64,000 nucleotides of DNA from positions 2,852,001-2,916,000 of the forward strand of contig NZ_CP139421.1 of assembly GCF_034119865.1 (NCBI RefSeq). Reading direction: 5' to 3'. Both the position numbers and the translations under genes were made by a program. Under the pieces are notes generated by a model that saw only the letters and a program-made list of their open reading frames with translations, ran no database searches and had not been told where the DNA came from. Shown in pieces: positions 50,507 to 59,800 of this stretch. The first letter of the stretch is position 1. Every line of letters begins with the position of its first letter. Source of the stretch: Algoriphagus sp. NG3 (GTDB taxonomy: Bacteria > Bacteroidota > Bacteroidia > Cytophagales > Cyclobacteriaceae).

Positions 50507-51343
50507 TTAATACCCCATATCCGTATCATCCATCCGCTTCACCAGACTTTCCTTCAGGCTGTCCAGGAAAATGGTCCTGTTCTTCTTTCTGCCCCGCATA
50601 CTCTGAAAGGTGCGGTAAAAGTTTCCTACCTGCACATTAAATAGGGATTCCATCAGTGTGATGATCGCCTTCACATCACTTTTCCCATGATTTACTGCTC
50701 CCCTGGAATGTAAGGCATAAGCCAACTCGATCAAGCTAGATTTTGAATCCGTCCATTCATGCACGGAAACCTCACTCCCTACAGCATCACTACCCATTTC
50801 CAGCCTATGGATAATTTTGCGGATATGATCGGTCAGACTTTCATAGGCCATAATCTTAGCCAGCTTGCTGCTGTTGACAGTGGAAAATGAAGGGTCAAAA
50901 TCAAAGGAATAGTCGCGGATCAGTGACACAGGCATGGAATTCCTCATAAACAGTTTCTCATCCTGATCACTTTTCCCCAGTTGGTAATAAATGTATAGCT
51001 GGTGATTCCTGACAAAGAACTCCTGGATCTGATCCAACACATGGGGGAAATAGCTTTTGATCTGCTCTTTTTTGCCAATTGGCTTTTTCGCCTCTATGTA
51101 AGTAAGCTCGGAATAGAAAATCAGTTCCTTAAAGAGCAGGGGCTTGTATTCCTTAAAAAACAGGATCTCCTCTTCCCCATCACGGAATGTATAGCCCGCC
51201 ATAAATTCCTTCAACCGGATCAATATCGCATTGATCACCTGACAACATCGCTCAGCTTTTTGTATCTCGTTTGAAGTATCCTTCGCCACCTCTTTCAGCG
51301 ATAACTCCATCTCCCCAAAAAGCGTTTCTACAAATGCTTTCAT
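50507..51343 (-). CDS. RteC-family regulator, copy 1
   Basis: 278 residues from the ATG at 51343; a GTG at 51370 is in frame but adds only nine residues. It matches the RteC family (PF09357): an N-terminal helical region with EEILFFKEYKPLLFKELIFYSE, a middle segment YIYYQLGKSDQDEKLF, and the conserved C-terminus NFYRTFQSMRGRKKNRTIFLD. RteC of CTnDOT activates the excision operon after tetracycline induction. Here no rteA/rteB two-component genes are seen. A second, divergent copy lies just upstream. Confidence 0.88.
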   Translation of the reverse strand: MKAFVETLFGEMELSLKEVAKDTSNEIQKAERCCQVINAILIRLKEFMAGYTFRDGEEEILFFKEYKPLLFKELIFYSELTYIEAKKPIGKKEQIKSYFPHVLDQIQEFFVRNHQLYIYYQLGKSDQDEKLFMRNSMPVSLIRDYSFDFDPSFSTVNSSKLAKIMAYESLTDHIRKIIHRLEMGSDAVGSEVSVHEWTDSKSSLIELAYALHSRGAVNHGKSDVKAIITLMESLFNVQVGNFYRTFQSMRGRKKNRTIFLDSLKESLVKRMDDTDMGY

Positions 51344-51429
51344 ATCCTCCTTGTTTATTACCAAAAACACTGACTGCCTCTCAACTCATTCAGCGTCATT
51401 TTTTATTCTAAATCATTTGCAATGATTTA

Positions 51430-52278
51430 TCATCCTTTTGATTCAAAACTGTCCATATAAGCCTCAAGACTTTCTATGCATCGGTCAAGAAATACTGTCC
51501 TGTTTTTCTTTCTGGACTTGATTTCCAGGAAAGTCCTGTAATACCCCTGCAGTTCTATGCCAAACACCTCTGACATGACGGTTGCCAATTCTACAACACT
51601 GGCATTTCCGTAATTAACAACATTGGATGCATTTAAAGCATAAACCAATTCCACCAGGTCTGCCTTATTTCCCGTCCAATTCAACGATGGCTTTTTATCC
51701 TCCCCAATCGAATCTTGAGCACCATTTAGAACCAACAATTGATCATGAATATAAGCAGCAAGCGAAAGAGTCCCCATGATCCTGGCAAAGTACAAAGTAT
51801 AGACAGTACAATATCTTGTATCCAGTGTATGCCAGAATAAATTAGGCTTATATATTGGAGCCTGCGCACTTCTTAAGAAAAACACCCGATCCTGATTCTC
51901 TTTTTTCATCAAGAGGTAATTGTACAGGTTCTGGTTATTTTGGAGAAATTCCTTTACGCTAAGCAACTCCCTTTCATAGAATTTTCTGATTTCATTTTTA
52001 GAACCGGCCGGTTTGATAGATTCCATATTGAACAGTTCGGAGAAATACACCGATTCCCTGAGAAAGTATGTCATTCGGGATTTGAAGAATTCTATTTCCT
52101 CTTCTTCAGACACAAATTCATACTGGTCCATAAAAAGCTTGATTTCGTCCATCGCCCTATCCACCAGATGAAAAGCAGATTCAAACTGGATGAGTTTGTT
52201 TTCACCGTCCAGTTTCAGAACACTCAGCTCATTTTTTAATCTGGTGATGATCCGGTCGGAAAATGTGAGGATACCCAT
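51430..52278 (-). CDS. RteC-family regulator, copy 2
   Basis: 282 residues with the same layout as copy 1: EEEIEFFKSRMTYFLRESVYFSE, YNYLLMKKENQDRVFF, SNVVNYGNASVVELA and the C-terminal YYRTFLEIKSRKKNRTVFLD. Identity to copy 1 is modest by eye, so this is an old tandem duplication. It starts 22 bases after the stop of the Crp-terpene synthase gene on the same strand. Having two RteC paralogues suggests that more than one signal or target is involved in control of the element. Confidence 0.88.
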   Translation of the reverse strand: MGILTFSDRIITRLKNELSVLKLDGENKLIQFESAFHLVDRAMDEIKLFMDQYEFVSEEEEIEFFKSRMTYFLRESVYFSELFNMESIKPAGSKNEIRKFYERELLSVKEFLQNNQNLYNYLLMKKENQDRVFFLRSAQAPIYKPNLFWHTLDTRYCTVYTLYFARIMGTLSLAAYIHDQLLVLNGAQDSIGEDKKPSLNWTGNKADLVELVYALNASNVVNYGNASVVELATVMSEVFGIELQGYYRTFLEIKSRKKNRTVFLDRCIESLEAYMDSFESKG

Positions 52279-52300
52279 AGTTTAAAAATTTATTCCCGAA

Positions 52301-53854
52301 TCAATTCTTTTTGTACCGGGGAGAAATCGACAGAGACCAATGGACAGACCCGGCAATTTTGTATTTAATCTGCTTGAGATATTTAAGGATGCCACTGTTT
52401 TCAGGCCTATATTCTTCCCTCCATTTTCTTTCCAGCACCATGAATTCTTCCAGAGTCTCCGCATGCAGATTAAGAACTTCCTGCTGAGCCACTGTGAAAT
52501 CAATCCGCTTATGATGCATAAGCAACGCCACCGCATTCATAAAATCACCCCGATCAGCTTCCTTTTGGTAAGATATCAAGTCATTGGACAGGTAGATCAA
52601 CTTGGCTGCCAACCCACGGAGATCGGCTGTTTTCCTCCAGTCTGAACAATCACTTGTAAATTTCTCACCCGATTCAAAAGCACAGAGTGCCAAGGCTAGA
52701 TTTCCCCCGGAAAAAGCTGGCCGGATAACCTGATATTCTTCCCAACTGGGCGGCATCCCCTTATCCTTATATTCAGCTTCAATTTTATTCTGTTGGAGAT
52801 AACTCAGAACCTCGGAAAATATCAGTCGCTTCAGTTCCTTATGGCCAGAAACCAGTGCATCGAATTCTGTGGCCAGATCTATAAAAGCATTTAGGAAAAC
52901 TGAGATACGGGCTGGATTCAATCCCAATGGTTTACCCCCCATGATGTTTTCAACCCCTGTCAGGAGGTAATCCCAAAAACCTGCCTTGTGCCCGACATGT
53001 AGATCATCTGTCATATCGTCAAGATAAAACAGCCATAGATATAGCTTGGAAATCCAAACCCCTCGTTCAAAATCAATTTCAGGATACAGGCAGGAGGACA
53101 GGTAGCTGAATTTCTGCTTTTTATAGTATGTTACTTCTTCGCCGTCCCTTAAAATTGAGTGGAAGTGAAAAGCCCAGGAGGCAGTTTTCTCCTCGATTTC
53201 AGCTGCATCAGTGTGGACATATGCAGGAAATGGATAGTGTAGCAATTTTCCCAGTTGCCCACTTTTATCCGAAGGTTTTCTTCCATTGTACTCTTTCTTA
53301 ATACGTGCTGCAGTAGTATAACTTACCCCCAGCAGACTTGCTTTTTCTTTGTTTGTCAGATCATACTTGAAATTGGGAAACTTATCTTCAATCACCCGGA
53401 GTTTATCCCGGTAGTTCATCTGGGTAAATGCATGCCATTCTACATCAGCATGCCGGACTTTTGCTATCTGGGATTTTGAAAAATCTGTGAACTCAGGTAT
53501 TTCCTTCAGCAACAGCGTCTCATTTGGGTAGGAAAGGCTTATATAAACAGATTCTCCCAAAGACCTAAAGCGATATTTACTGGGCATCTGTATCTGATAG
53601 GATTCAAAATCCATAAATACATCACCCGGAAAGTAAAGTCTGGATAAGTTCCCCATATAGTACATCCCGATCATTCCTTCCACCAGAAACCTAGATTCGG
53701 TTTCCACAGTACCGGCATGACGGATAGTAGCTTTCCGTTTAGCATTCCTTATTTCCAGAAATTCTCCTACTTTTTCAAAAGCACTATCACTTACTTTGCC
53801 TTCTAGGCCGAAAAGTTCCTTTAAAAACGTTGGGTTCAAATCATACCGCTTCAT
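52301..53854 (-). CDS. Crp/Fnr-type regulator fused to class I terpene synthase
   Basis: 517 residues in one uninterrupted frame. Residues about 1-190 are a complete Crp/Fnr-like protein: a beta-roll (RFLVEGMIGMYYMGN, SRLYFPGDVFMDF), a dimer helix (about 125-150) and a helix-turn-helix (LTNKEKASLLGVSYTTAARI, 166-185). Residues about 205-517 are a bacterial class I terpene synthase: aspartate-rich DDMTDD (279-284), NSE motif N424-D-L-I-S428-Y-Q-K-E432, the pyrophosphate-sensor Arg378 exactly 46 residues before N424, and a terminal RY (513-514). Such enzymes cyclise prenyl diphosphates. It is upstream of two rteC genes. Whether it is an enzyme, a sensor or both is open. Confidence 0.93.
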   Translation of the reverse strand: MKRYDLNPTFLKELFGLEGKVSDSAFEKVGEFLEIRNAKRKATIRHAGTVETESRFLVEGMIGMYYMGNLSRLYFPGDVFMDFESYQIQMPSKYRFRSLGESVYISLSYPNETLLLKEIPEFTDFSKSQIAKVRHADVEWHAFTQMNYRDKLRVIEDKFPNFKYDLTNKEKASLLGVSYTTAARIKKEYNGRKPSDKSGQLGKLLHYPFPAYVHTDAAEIEEKTASWAFHFHSILRDGEEVTYYKKQKFSYLSSCLYPEIDFERGVWISKLYLWLFYLDDMTDDLHVGHKAGFWDYLLTGVENIMGGKPLGLNPARISVFLNAFIDLATEFDALVSGHKELKRLIFSEVLSYLQQNKIEAEYKDKGMPPSWEEYQVIRPAFSGGNLALALCAFESGEKFTSDCSDWRKTADLRGLAAKLIYLSNDLISYQKEADRGDFMNAVALLMHHKRIDFTVAQQEVLNLHAETLEEFMVLERKWREEYRPENSGILKYLKQIKYKIAGSVHWSLSISPRYKKN

Positions 53855-54150
53855 GATGCTATCTCCGTTTAGATTACATTTTTCTTCCGATTACAAAACT
53901 CCTTGCCAGAGCCTAATTTTAAATTGCCTTTACAGTTAAAGATCTAACTGTTGAACTTGCTTAGTTCATTTGTTCACTAAAAAAACAGTAATCCAGTTTA
54001 AAATCTCAACTCCTAAAAACCAAGTAATCAACTACTTTATTTTCCCAATTCCCCTGAAATTGTATAATTGACACACTTTTTTTGTTTATCACCCAACTTG
54101 TGAAATCCGGATTTTTATAATCCCCAACTTTCCATTGAACATAACCCTGA
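53855..54150. other. Divergent control region between the Crp-terpene synthase and MauE-like genes
   Basis: 296 bases, A/T-rich. It contains a perfect palindrome at 53932-53951 and a shorter inverted repeat TGAAC-N7-GTTCA (53952-53968). No clear TAnnTTTG box was found for the minus-strand gene. Confidence 0.6.
53932..53951. promoter_or_regulatory. CRP-like palindrome upstream of the Crp-terpene synthase gene
   Basis: ACAGTTA (53932-53938) and TAACTGT (53945-53951) are perfect inverted arms with a 6-base spacer (AAGATC). The spacing is the same as in CRP sites (TGTGA-N6-TCACA). It lies 78-97 bases upstream of the start codon of a gene that itself encodes a Crp-type helix-turn-helix. Autoregulation is inferred. 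Confidence 0.6.
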
Positions 54151-54579
54151 ATGGAAAACACAAAAAAAATAGCTATCCCAAGTATCCTGTTAATCCTCTT
54201 GTGGACCTATACAGGATTTGACAAAATCATTCACTGGGAGTCAAGTCGGAAGGCGTTCCATAACCAGACCTTTCCTCCAGAGCTGGCAGAAGTATTGGCC
54301 TACGCAGTACCAATCACTGAGTTGCTGATTGCCCTGCTCCTGCTCTTTTCAATGACTAGATGGTGGGGATACCTCTCAAGTATCCTCCTCCTCACCGTCT
54401 TTACCACCTATGTGGGATTGATCTGGGTAGGAGCTTTTCCCCGAGTCCCGTGCAACTGTGCAGGGATTTTGGAAAGCATGGGATGGGAAGCACATTTCTG
54501 GATGAATCTGGGATTGATTGGAGTGGCGGTGTGGGGGTTACATCTCGGAGATAGAGAAAAGAGGTTAAAGGTTAACTAG
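54151..54579 (+). CDS. MauE/DoxX-like redox-associated membrane protein
   Basis: 142 residues with four transmembrane segments (about 8-24, 45-65, 72-95 and 115-132). A conserved PCNC motif in the loop before the last helix (FPRVPCNCAGILESMGW) marks the MauE-like branch of the DoxX family, thought to carry redox equivalents across the membrane. It precedes a DUF6520 peptide gene and a SusD/SusC/TlpA locus; this combination suggests a role with thioredoxin-like proteins in the periplasm. Confidence 0.85.
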   Translation: MENTKKIAIPSILLILLWTYTGFDKIIHWESSRKAFHNQTFPPELAEVLAYAVPITELLIALLLLFSMTRWWGYLSSILLLTVFTTYVGLIWVGAFPRVPCNCAGILESMGWEAHFWMNLGLIGVAVWGLHLGDREKRLKVN

Positions 54580-54998
54580 TTGACTGTTGCCCTTTTGAAT
54601 TAAGTCCAGCCCCCAAGAAAAAAGCCCAAGGATTTTACCTCAGGCTTTCAGGGCGTTAAGTTTTAATTAGAATAGAAGCATACGGCCTCTATGAATCAAA
54701 TTTAATGAATCAACTCAATAATGTATTACAAACATAAAAATCCAGTTAAAAACGGGGCAGGAAAAGGCAATATCCCACCCCAAAAAATAGCTAAACAAGA
54801 ATCAAATCAATAACCGCATCACCTGTCTCCAAGGCTGGAAGTGGAGACTCCAGACTACACTGGGTGGTGTAAAAGGGAGAAGCCGAAAACCCTATAACAG
54901 AGTAGGTATTTTAACCACTTCCGGTAAACAGCATGTAGCTCAATCCGGAAACCCTAAACGTTTTCCCTGTTTTTGATTGTTAAAAAACAGGATACTAT
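54580..54998. other. Long leader upstream of the DUF6520 gene
   Basis: Holds a weak terminator-like stem after MauE (AAAAAAGCC at about 54618 with GGCTTTC at about 54642). From 54830 to 54985 lie several short inverted elements (GTGGAGACTCCAG; TACAC...GTGTA; CCGGTAAACAG...ATCCGG). No coding potential is seen. It may be a structured 5' leader, but no known riboswitch was recognised. Confidence 0.4.
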
Positions 54999-55280
54999 AT
55001 GAAGAAGCTCGAGGGCAAGTTGCCCCTAATCGCGTTTGTTGTAGCTGCCTTCGCGGCAGTTGCGTTTACCAGTCCCAAAGACTTAGATCCCGAATATGCC
55101 CAGGACCCTTTAAATCCGGCAATTTGGTATGATCTAAGTAATGAAACTCCTGGAGATGATACATACAGATGTAATCTTGAGGTCACAGATGTGTGTACAC
55201 GTACACTTCCTGATGATATGGCTCCTGCAAAGAAAAACGGGGAATTCATTATCAATGGTGAACTGGAGGAAGTGGAATAG
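54999..55280 (+). CDS. DUF6520-family secreted precursor
   Basis: 93 residues. The N-terminus (MKKLEGKLPLIAFVVAAFAA then VAF) is a signal peptide, leaving a mature peptide of about 68 acidic residues with one cysteine pair, Cys58 and Cys66 (YRCNLEVTDVC). These features fit DUF6520 proteins, which accompany SusC/SusD or TlpA genes in Bacteroidota; their role is unknown. The Cys pair is a possible disulfide substrate of the MauE and TlpA-like proteins next to it. A terminator follows directly. Confidence 0.8.
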   Translation: MKKLEGKLPLIAFVVAAFAAVAFTSPKDLDPEYAQDPLNPAIWYDLSNETPGDDTYRCNLEVTDVCTRTLPDDMAPAKKNGEFIINGELEEVE

Positions 55281-55296
55281 TTAGACTCCCAGTCAT

Positions 55297-55328
55297 AAGG
55301 GGCATTCCTAAAGGGATGCCCCTTTTGC
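55297..55328. terminator. Terminator between DUF6520 and SusD
   Basis: AAGGGGCATTCC (55297-55308) pairs with GGGATGCCCCTT (55313-55324), with one wobble, and is followed by TTGCATTTTT. It separates two convergent genes. Confidence 0.8.
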
Positions 55329-55345
55329 ATTTTTATACAGATGTG

Positions 55346-56716
55346 TTACCGTGGATTTTGAACCATAGGATTATACTGGATTTCCAAAGGTGGAATAGGT
55401 AAGGCATACTTCGGAGAATCCGGTGGCAACATTGCTATCTGCTCTCTTTCAGGATTATATTCACGGCTCAGTGTCACCGCCAAATCAGGATAAGAGTTGT
55501 AGCGTCTTAGATCCGACCACCTCACTCCTCTGCAAAACAGTTCCTTTCTACGCTCCTCAACTATTTTTTTCATCAATTCACTCTCCTTCATTTCTCCCAA
55601 AGGATTGAAACTGCCAGTTCTATACCTGTTTTCATTCAACCTGTTCAGCAACTCCACTGCCTCCCCTGTGTTTCCCAATCTCGCTGCAGCTTCAGCCATA
55701 TCCAACATCACCTCATCCACGGCCAGTCCTGAGAAATAATAAAAGTCCCCCGAGTAACTTCCGCGAACAGTAAACATTCCCTCCGTCCTCGAAGGCTTGA
55801 AAAAGTACTCCAATCTAAGATCAACACTGTCATAAAGGGTAAGCAGATCAGGGTTTACAAAGGTATTGGAATTGCTTTCTATCCTGCTGGTGGATATCTG
55901 CCGGTAAAAGATGACTTCAGGGTTAAACAATTCAAAAGAGTAGTTCAAAGAAGGATCCAAGGAATTATAATCCATCAGCGTATCATCGATCTCCAAGGCC
56001 TTCTGGGCATGAAGATATGTATTTTCGTAGTCCTTCATCGTCAGATATACCTTGCTCAACAATGCCTCACTTGCCCAGACGGAAGGCCTGACTGGCCTGT
56101 CTTCCTTCATCGAAAGGATCTCCAGTCCAGATTTTAAATCCTGGATGATTTGTTCATAGACTTCTCTTTGAGTCGATCTATCTTTTTTCACATTGATATC
56201 CGATGTCAACCTAACTGGAACACCTAGCTGATCCGGGTTTCCCTGATCATAAGGCTGGGAATATAATTCCAGCACCTCGAAATGCCCCATTGCCCGAAAG
56301 AATTTTGCCGATGCTTCCAACACCGCCATACGTTCTGCTTCCTCTGCTGAGGCGGGTGTGTAGTCTGCCAATCCATCCAGTACCACATTGGCATAAAAGA
56401 TCTTGGTGTAGGGAGCAGACCAACTTACATCTGAGGTACCGTCCATAAATACCTCATCTTCCCAGAAATAGGTAGCCCGTTGGGCCAAAGATACCTGCTG
56501 AAGAAGTGCATTTCCCAATACCAGGTCATCGGCACTCAATAAACACAAAGAGGGCGACCTGTACATTCCGCTGGGCTCCGCATCCAATAGCGCTTGAAAA
56601 TCATCCAGGGTTTGGGGAATTGCCAGATTAATGGATGGCTTTTCATCCAGAAAGCCATTGCAGCCCCAGAGGCAAACGAGGCAAATAAATCCGAGAAAGC
56701 TGTTTATATTTTTCAT
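55346..56716 (-). CDS. SusD/RagB-family surface lipoprotein
   Basis: 456 residues from the ATG at 56716, which opens a lipoprotein signal (MKNINSFLGFICLVCLWGC); a longer frame from 56776 has no signal and is rejected. SusD fold segments include FLDEKPS near the N-terminus, WASEALLSKVYLTMKDYENT, DEVMLDMAEAAARLGNTGEA and, near the end, IVEERRKELFCRGVRWSDLRRYN. It follows the SusC gene after 145 bases on the same strand and is its partner. Confidence 0.94.
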   Translation of the reverse strand: MKNINSFLGFICLVCLWGCNGFLDEKPSINLAIPQTLDDFQALLDAEPSGMYRSPSLCLLSADDLVLGNALLQQVSLAQRATYFWEDEVFMDGTSDVSWSAPYTKIFYANVVLDGLADYTPASAEEAERMAVLEASAKFFRAMGHFEVLELYSQPYDQGNPDQLGVPVRLTSDINVKKDRSTQREVYEQIIQDLKSGLEILSMKEDRPVRPSVWASEALLSKVYLTMKDYENTYLHAQKALEIDDTLMDYNSLDPSLNYSFELFNPEVIFYRQISTSRIESNSNTFVNPDLLTLYDSVDLRLEYFFKPSRTEGMFTVRGSYSGDFYYFSGLAVDEVMLDMAEAAARLGNTGEAVELLNRLNENRYRTGSFNPLGEMKESELMKKIVEERRKELFCRGVRWSDLRRYNSYPDLAVTLSREYNPEREQIAMLPPDSPKYALPIPPLEIQYNPMVQNPR

Positions 56717-56861
56717 AATTTTTATCGTTGGACAATCCATCCGGTGGCAGTAACCAGCTGCCGTCCCCTCCTCCACGTCAGTTACCTGACCCTTATGAAG
56801 AAAGCTATAAAATTCTGTAGAAGAGGTTTCTTTTACCGGATGGACTGTGGTTAGTAATAAA

Positions 56862-59800
56862 TTAAAGACCCATTCTCAATCCAATGGAAAATGAAGTCAA
56901 GGCTGGGTTGAAAATATAATCCGGATCTTCTATCCGATCACTGGCTTTCCAGAGTATCCCCAAATTATTGGCATAGCCATAGACTTCCAGGGATTTACCC
57001 GAAGTGGAAAATAGCTGTGGGAAACTATAGGCCAGCCTGACATCCTGAAGACGGATATGATCCCCCTTTTCTATTAAAGAAGAATTATTGAATTGGAACC
57101 GTGTTCGTAGATTGTTTACACTTTCAGGATCTGAAGGAATAGCTGTTGTTAATTCATCACCAGGATTTTGCCATCTCAATGCATAATCCGAATGACTGAT
57201 GTCCCCCCTGTTCAGGTCGTCATAGTTGACCGTAGGCCTGACAATGCTATACCTCAGACGATAACTGATGTTTAGCGAGAGCGACCATCCCTTATAGTTT
57301 AGCGTATTTCTTAATGCACCAAATACGGTAGGCCTTGAACTTCCATGATAAACCAGATCATCCGCATCTGCTTCATTGATGATTCTGGCATACTCCGTAC
57401 TCGGCTCACCGTCCACAAATCCCATGGGATCCCCTGTAGCCGGATCCAGGCCTGCCCAGGCATAGCTGAATACATGATAGAGTGGCTTGCCCAATACAGG
57501 CACAGGTACAACAGAACGGGAAGTCACGATCTGCACCGGGGTAGGCTGGGACTCAAAATCCACCACTTTCTCATTTACCGTGCTTAAGAAGAAATTGGTC
57601 AGCCAGACAAATTTACCCTGGGTATTCCTTGAATTCAGTACCAGATCCAATCCCCTTGTTTCAGTGGAAGCATAATTTCGAGTTGCTGACAATACCCCCG
57701 AGGAGGGAAACATGGCCTGTTCGCCCAACAGGTCAAGCCCTGCCTTGGTGTAATACTCAAATGACCCGTGAAGCCTGCCGCTAAAGAGATCAAACTCAGT
57801 CCCCACATTGATAATCTTTATCCGTTCCCAGCGTAGTTCTGCATTGGGTGGACTGATGATATTCAGGTAGGGATGGCCGATGAGGGTATTCGAACCTGCA
57901 CCAAAGTAATTAGCGGTGGTAAAAGCAGTGGCATTCGGATTGGTGTTACCATTGTAACCGAAGGAAGCTTTTAGCTTCATGTAATCCACCGCATCAACAT
58001 TCCAGAAATTCTCTTCCGAAAGTATCCATCCTGCTCCTGCGGACCAGAGCGGAACACCCCGCTGATTGGTATTCACCCCAAAAATATTCGAGGCATCTTT
58101 TCGGGCACTGCCCGTGATCAGGTACCTGTCCCGGAAAGAGTATCCCATATTCACAAATCCGGAAAGGTAGCGGTTGGTATTTCCGGAAAATAATTCAGCA
58201 AACGGAATAGAAGCCGGGAAGCCGATGGAATATCTGGTATAAAATTCATTATAGTTTACAGGAGCAGAGGTTCCGTTAGCAGGGTTATACCCATAAGCCC
58301 GGTTTGCACTTCCCGAGGAATTGAAATCCTTGGCTTCAAATCCTGCCAATACATTCAGTTCATGTCCCTGGCCTAACAGCTTATGGTAGGTCAGCTGGCT
58401 TCTGAAATTATGGCTTTGGGAGCGGGTTCTATCCTGATCTAATATACCTCCCATAGGCACCTGATACGTAAGCCCTCCCTGTTCATCCACCTGTGTGAAA
58501 TCATTGATCAGATCCCTCGCCAAGTAGGATTCCATCGGATTCAGTGTTTCTCCAAATCTGACATTGTTCCAGTATTGGTAATAGGCCATTGCTTTCAGCC
58601 CCGGAAGTATTTCATAATTTACCTGGGCATTCAGGCGCAGTTCATTGGTACGGATCAGGGTAGGACTCATTCCCAGCTCCTCCAGTGGGTAATATTCCCA
58701 ATCCAGCAATCCAGCCCCTTCAAGCCCCTGTTTGAACCGGTTATTGTAGCCTCTGTAAACAGGCAGTGGATTTCCCGCTTCATTAGCCAATACATCGTAG
58801 GGATAGAGGTTGGCAATGGAAGGGACTGCGCTTGAGCGATTGCCTATAATGGCATTTGCCCCCACGCTGACCTGCACCCTGTCCTTTGCCAGCTTCCAGT
58901 TCTGACGGGTGAGCAGGGTAAATCTTGAATCCGAGGCTGTCCGGCTGGACCCTCTGTTATCATCCCAGCCTGTACTGATCAGGTAATTGTGCTTTTTTGA
59001 TCCCCCGGAAACATTCACGGCATACTGCTGCTGAACAGCAGGTTGGTATATAAAACGTTCCAGTTCATTCCTCACATCCCTGGAACGGTAGGCATCCAGC
59101 GATTCGGAAAGTTCACTGTCCGAAATCATCCCTTCCCGGTGAGAAAGCAACGTCTCCACCACCGGGGAAAGCCGGGTCTTCCGGAAGGAATTTACCTGAC
59201 CGTCATAATAGCCACGGTCAAAAAGAACCCGCTCCTTGTCCACAAAATCAGAAATGGACATCTGGGGCTGATAGAAAGGATCAGGCTGCTCTATCACCGT
59301 GGTATTTGCTGTAAAGTCCACCCGGAGCGGAGATTCAAAGGAACCTTTTTTGGTAGTGATCACAATCACGCCATTTCCTGCCCTGGCTCCCCAGATGGAT
59401 GCAGCCGCAGCATCCTTTAGTACCGTTATGCTTTCCACGTCATTGGGATTGATTGCAGACAGTTCACCGTCATAGGCTAGATTGTCTATCACGATCAGCG
59501 GCTGGCTTTCTCCACGTATTGTGCTGACTCCCCGTATGGAGATGCTTTCTCCATAGCCCAGATCTGTTCTGTCTCTGTTGAAAATCAGACCGGGTGTCAC
59601 ATCTTCCAGTCTGTCCACCAGATTGGTGCTCACCCTTCTGGTTACCAGCTCTCTGTCCAAAAAGGCAAAGGAACCTGTGGAACGCTCTGCAGGAAGCTCT
59701 TCAAAACCGGTAGATAAAACCTCCACTCCTTCCAGCTCATATTCGTCCTCCAGCACGATCAGCAGTTCCTCCGACAGGGGTACTTCCACCTGGATTTCCT

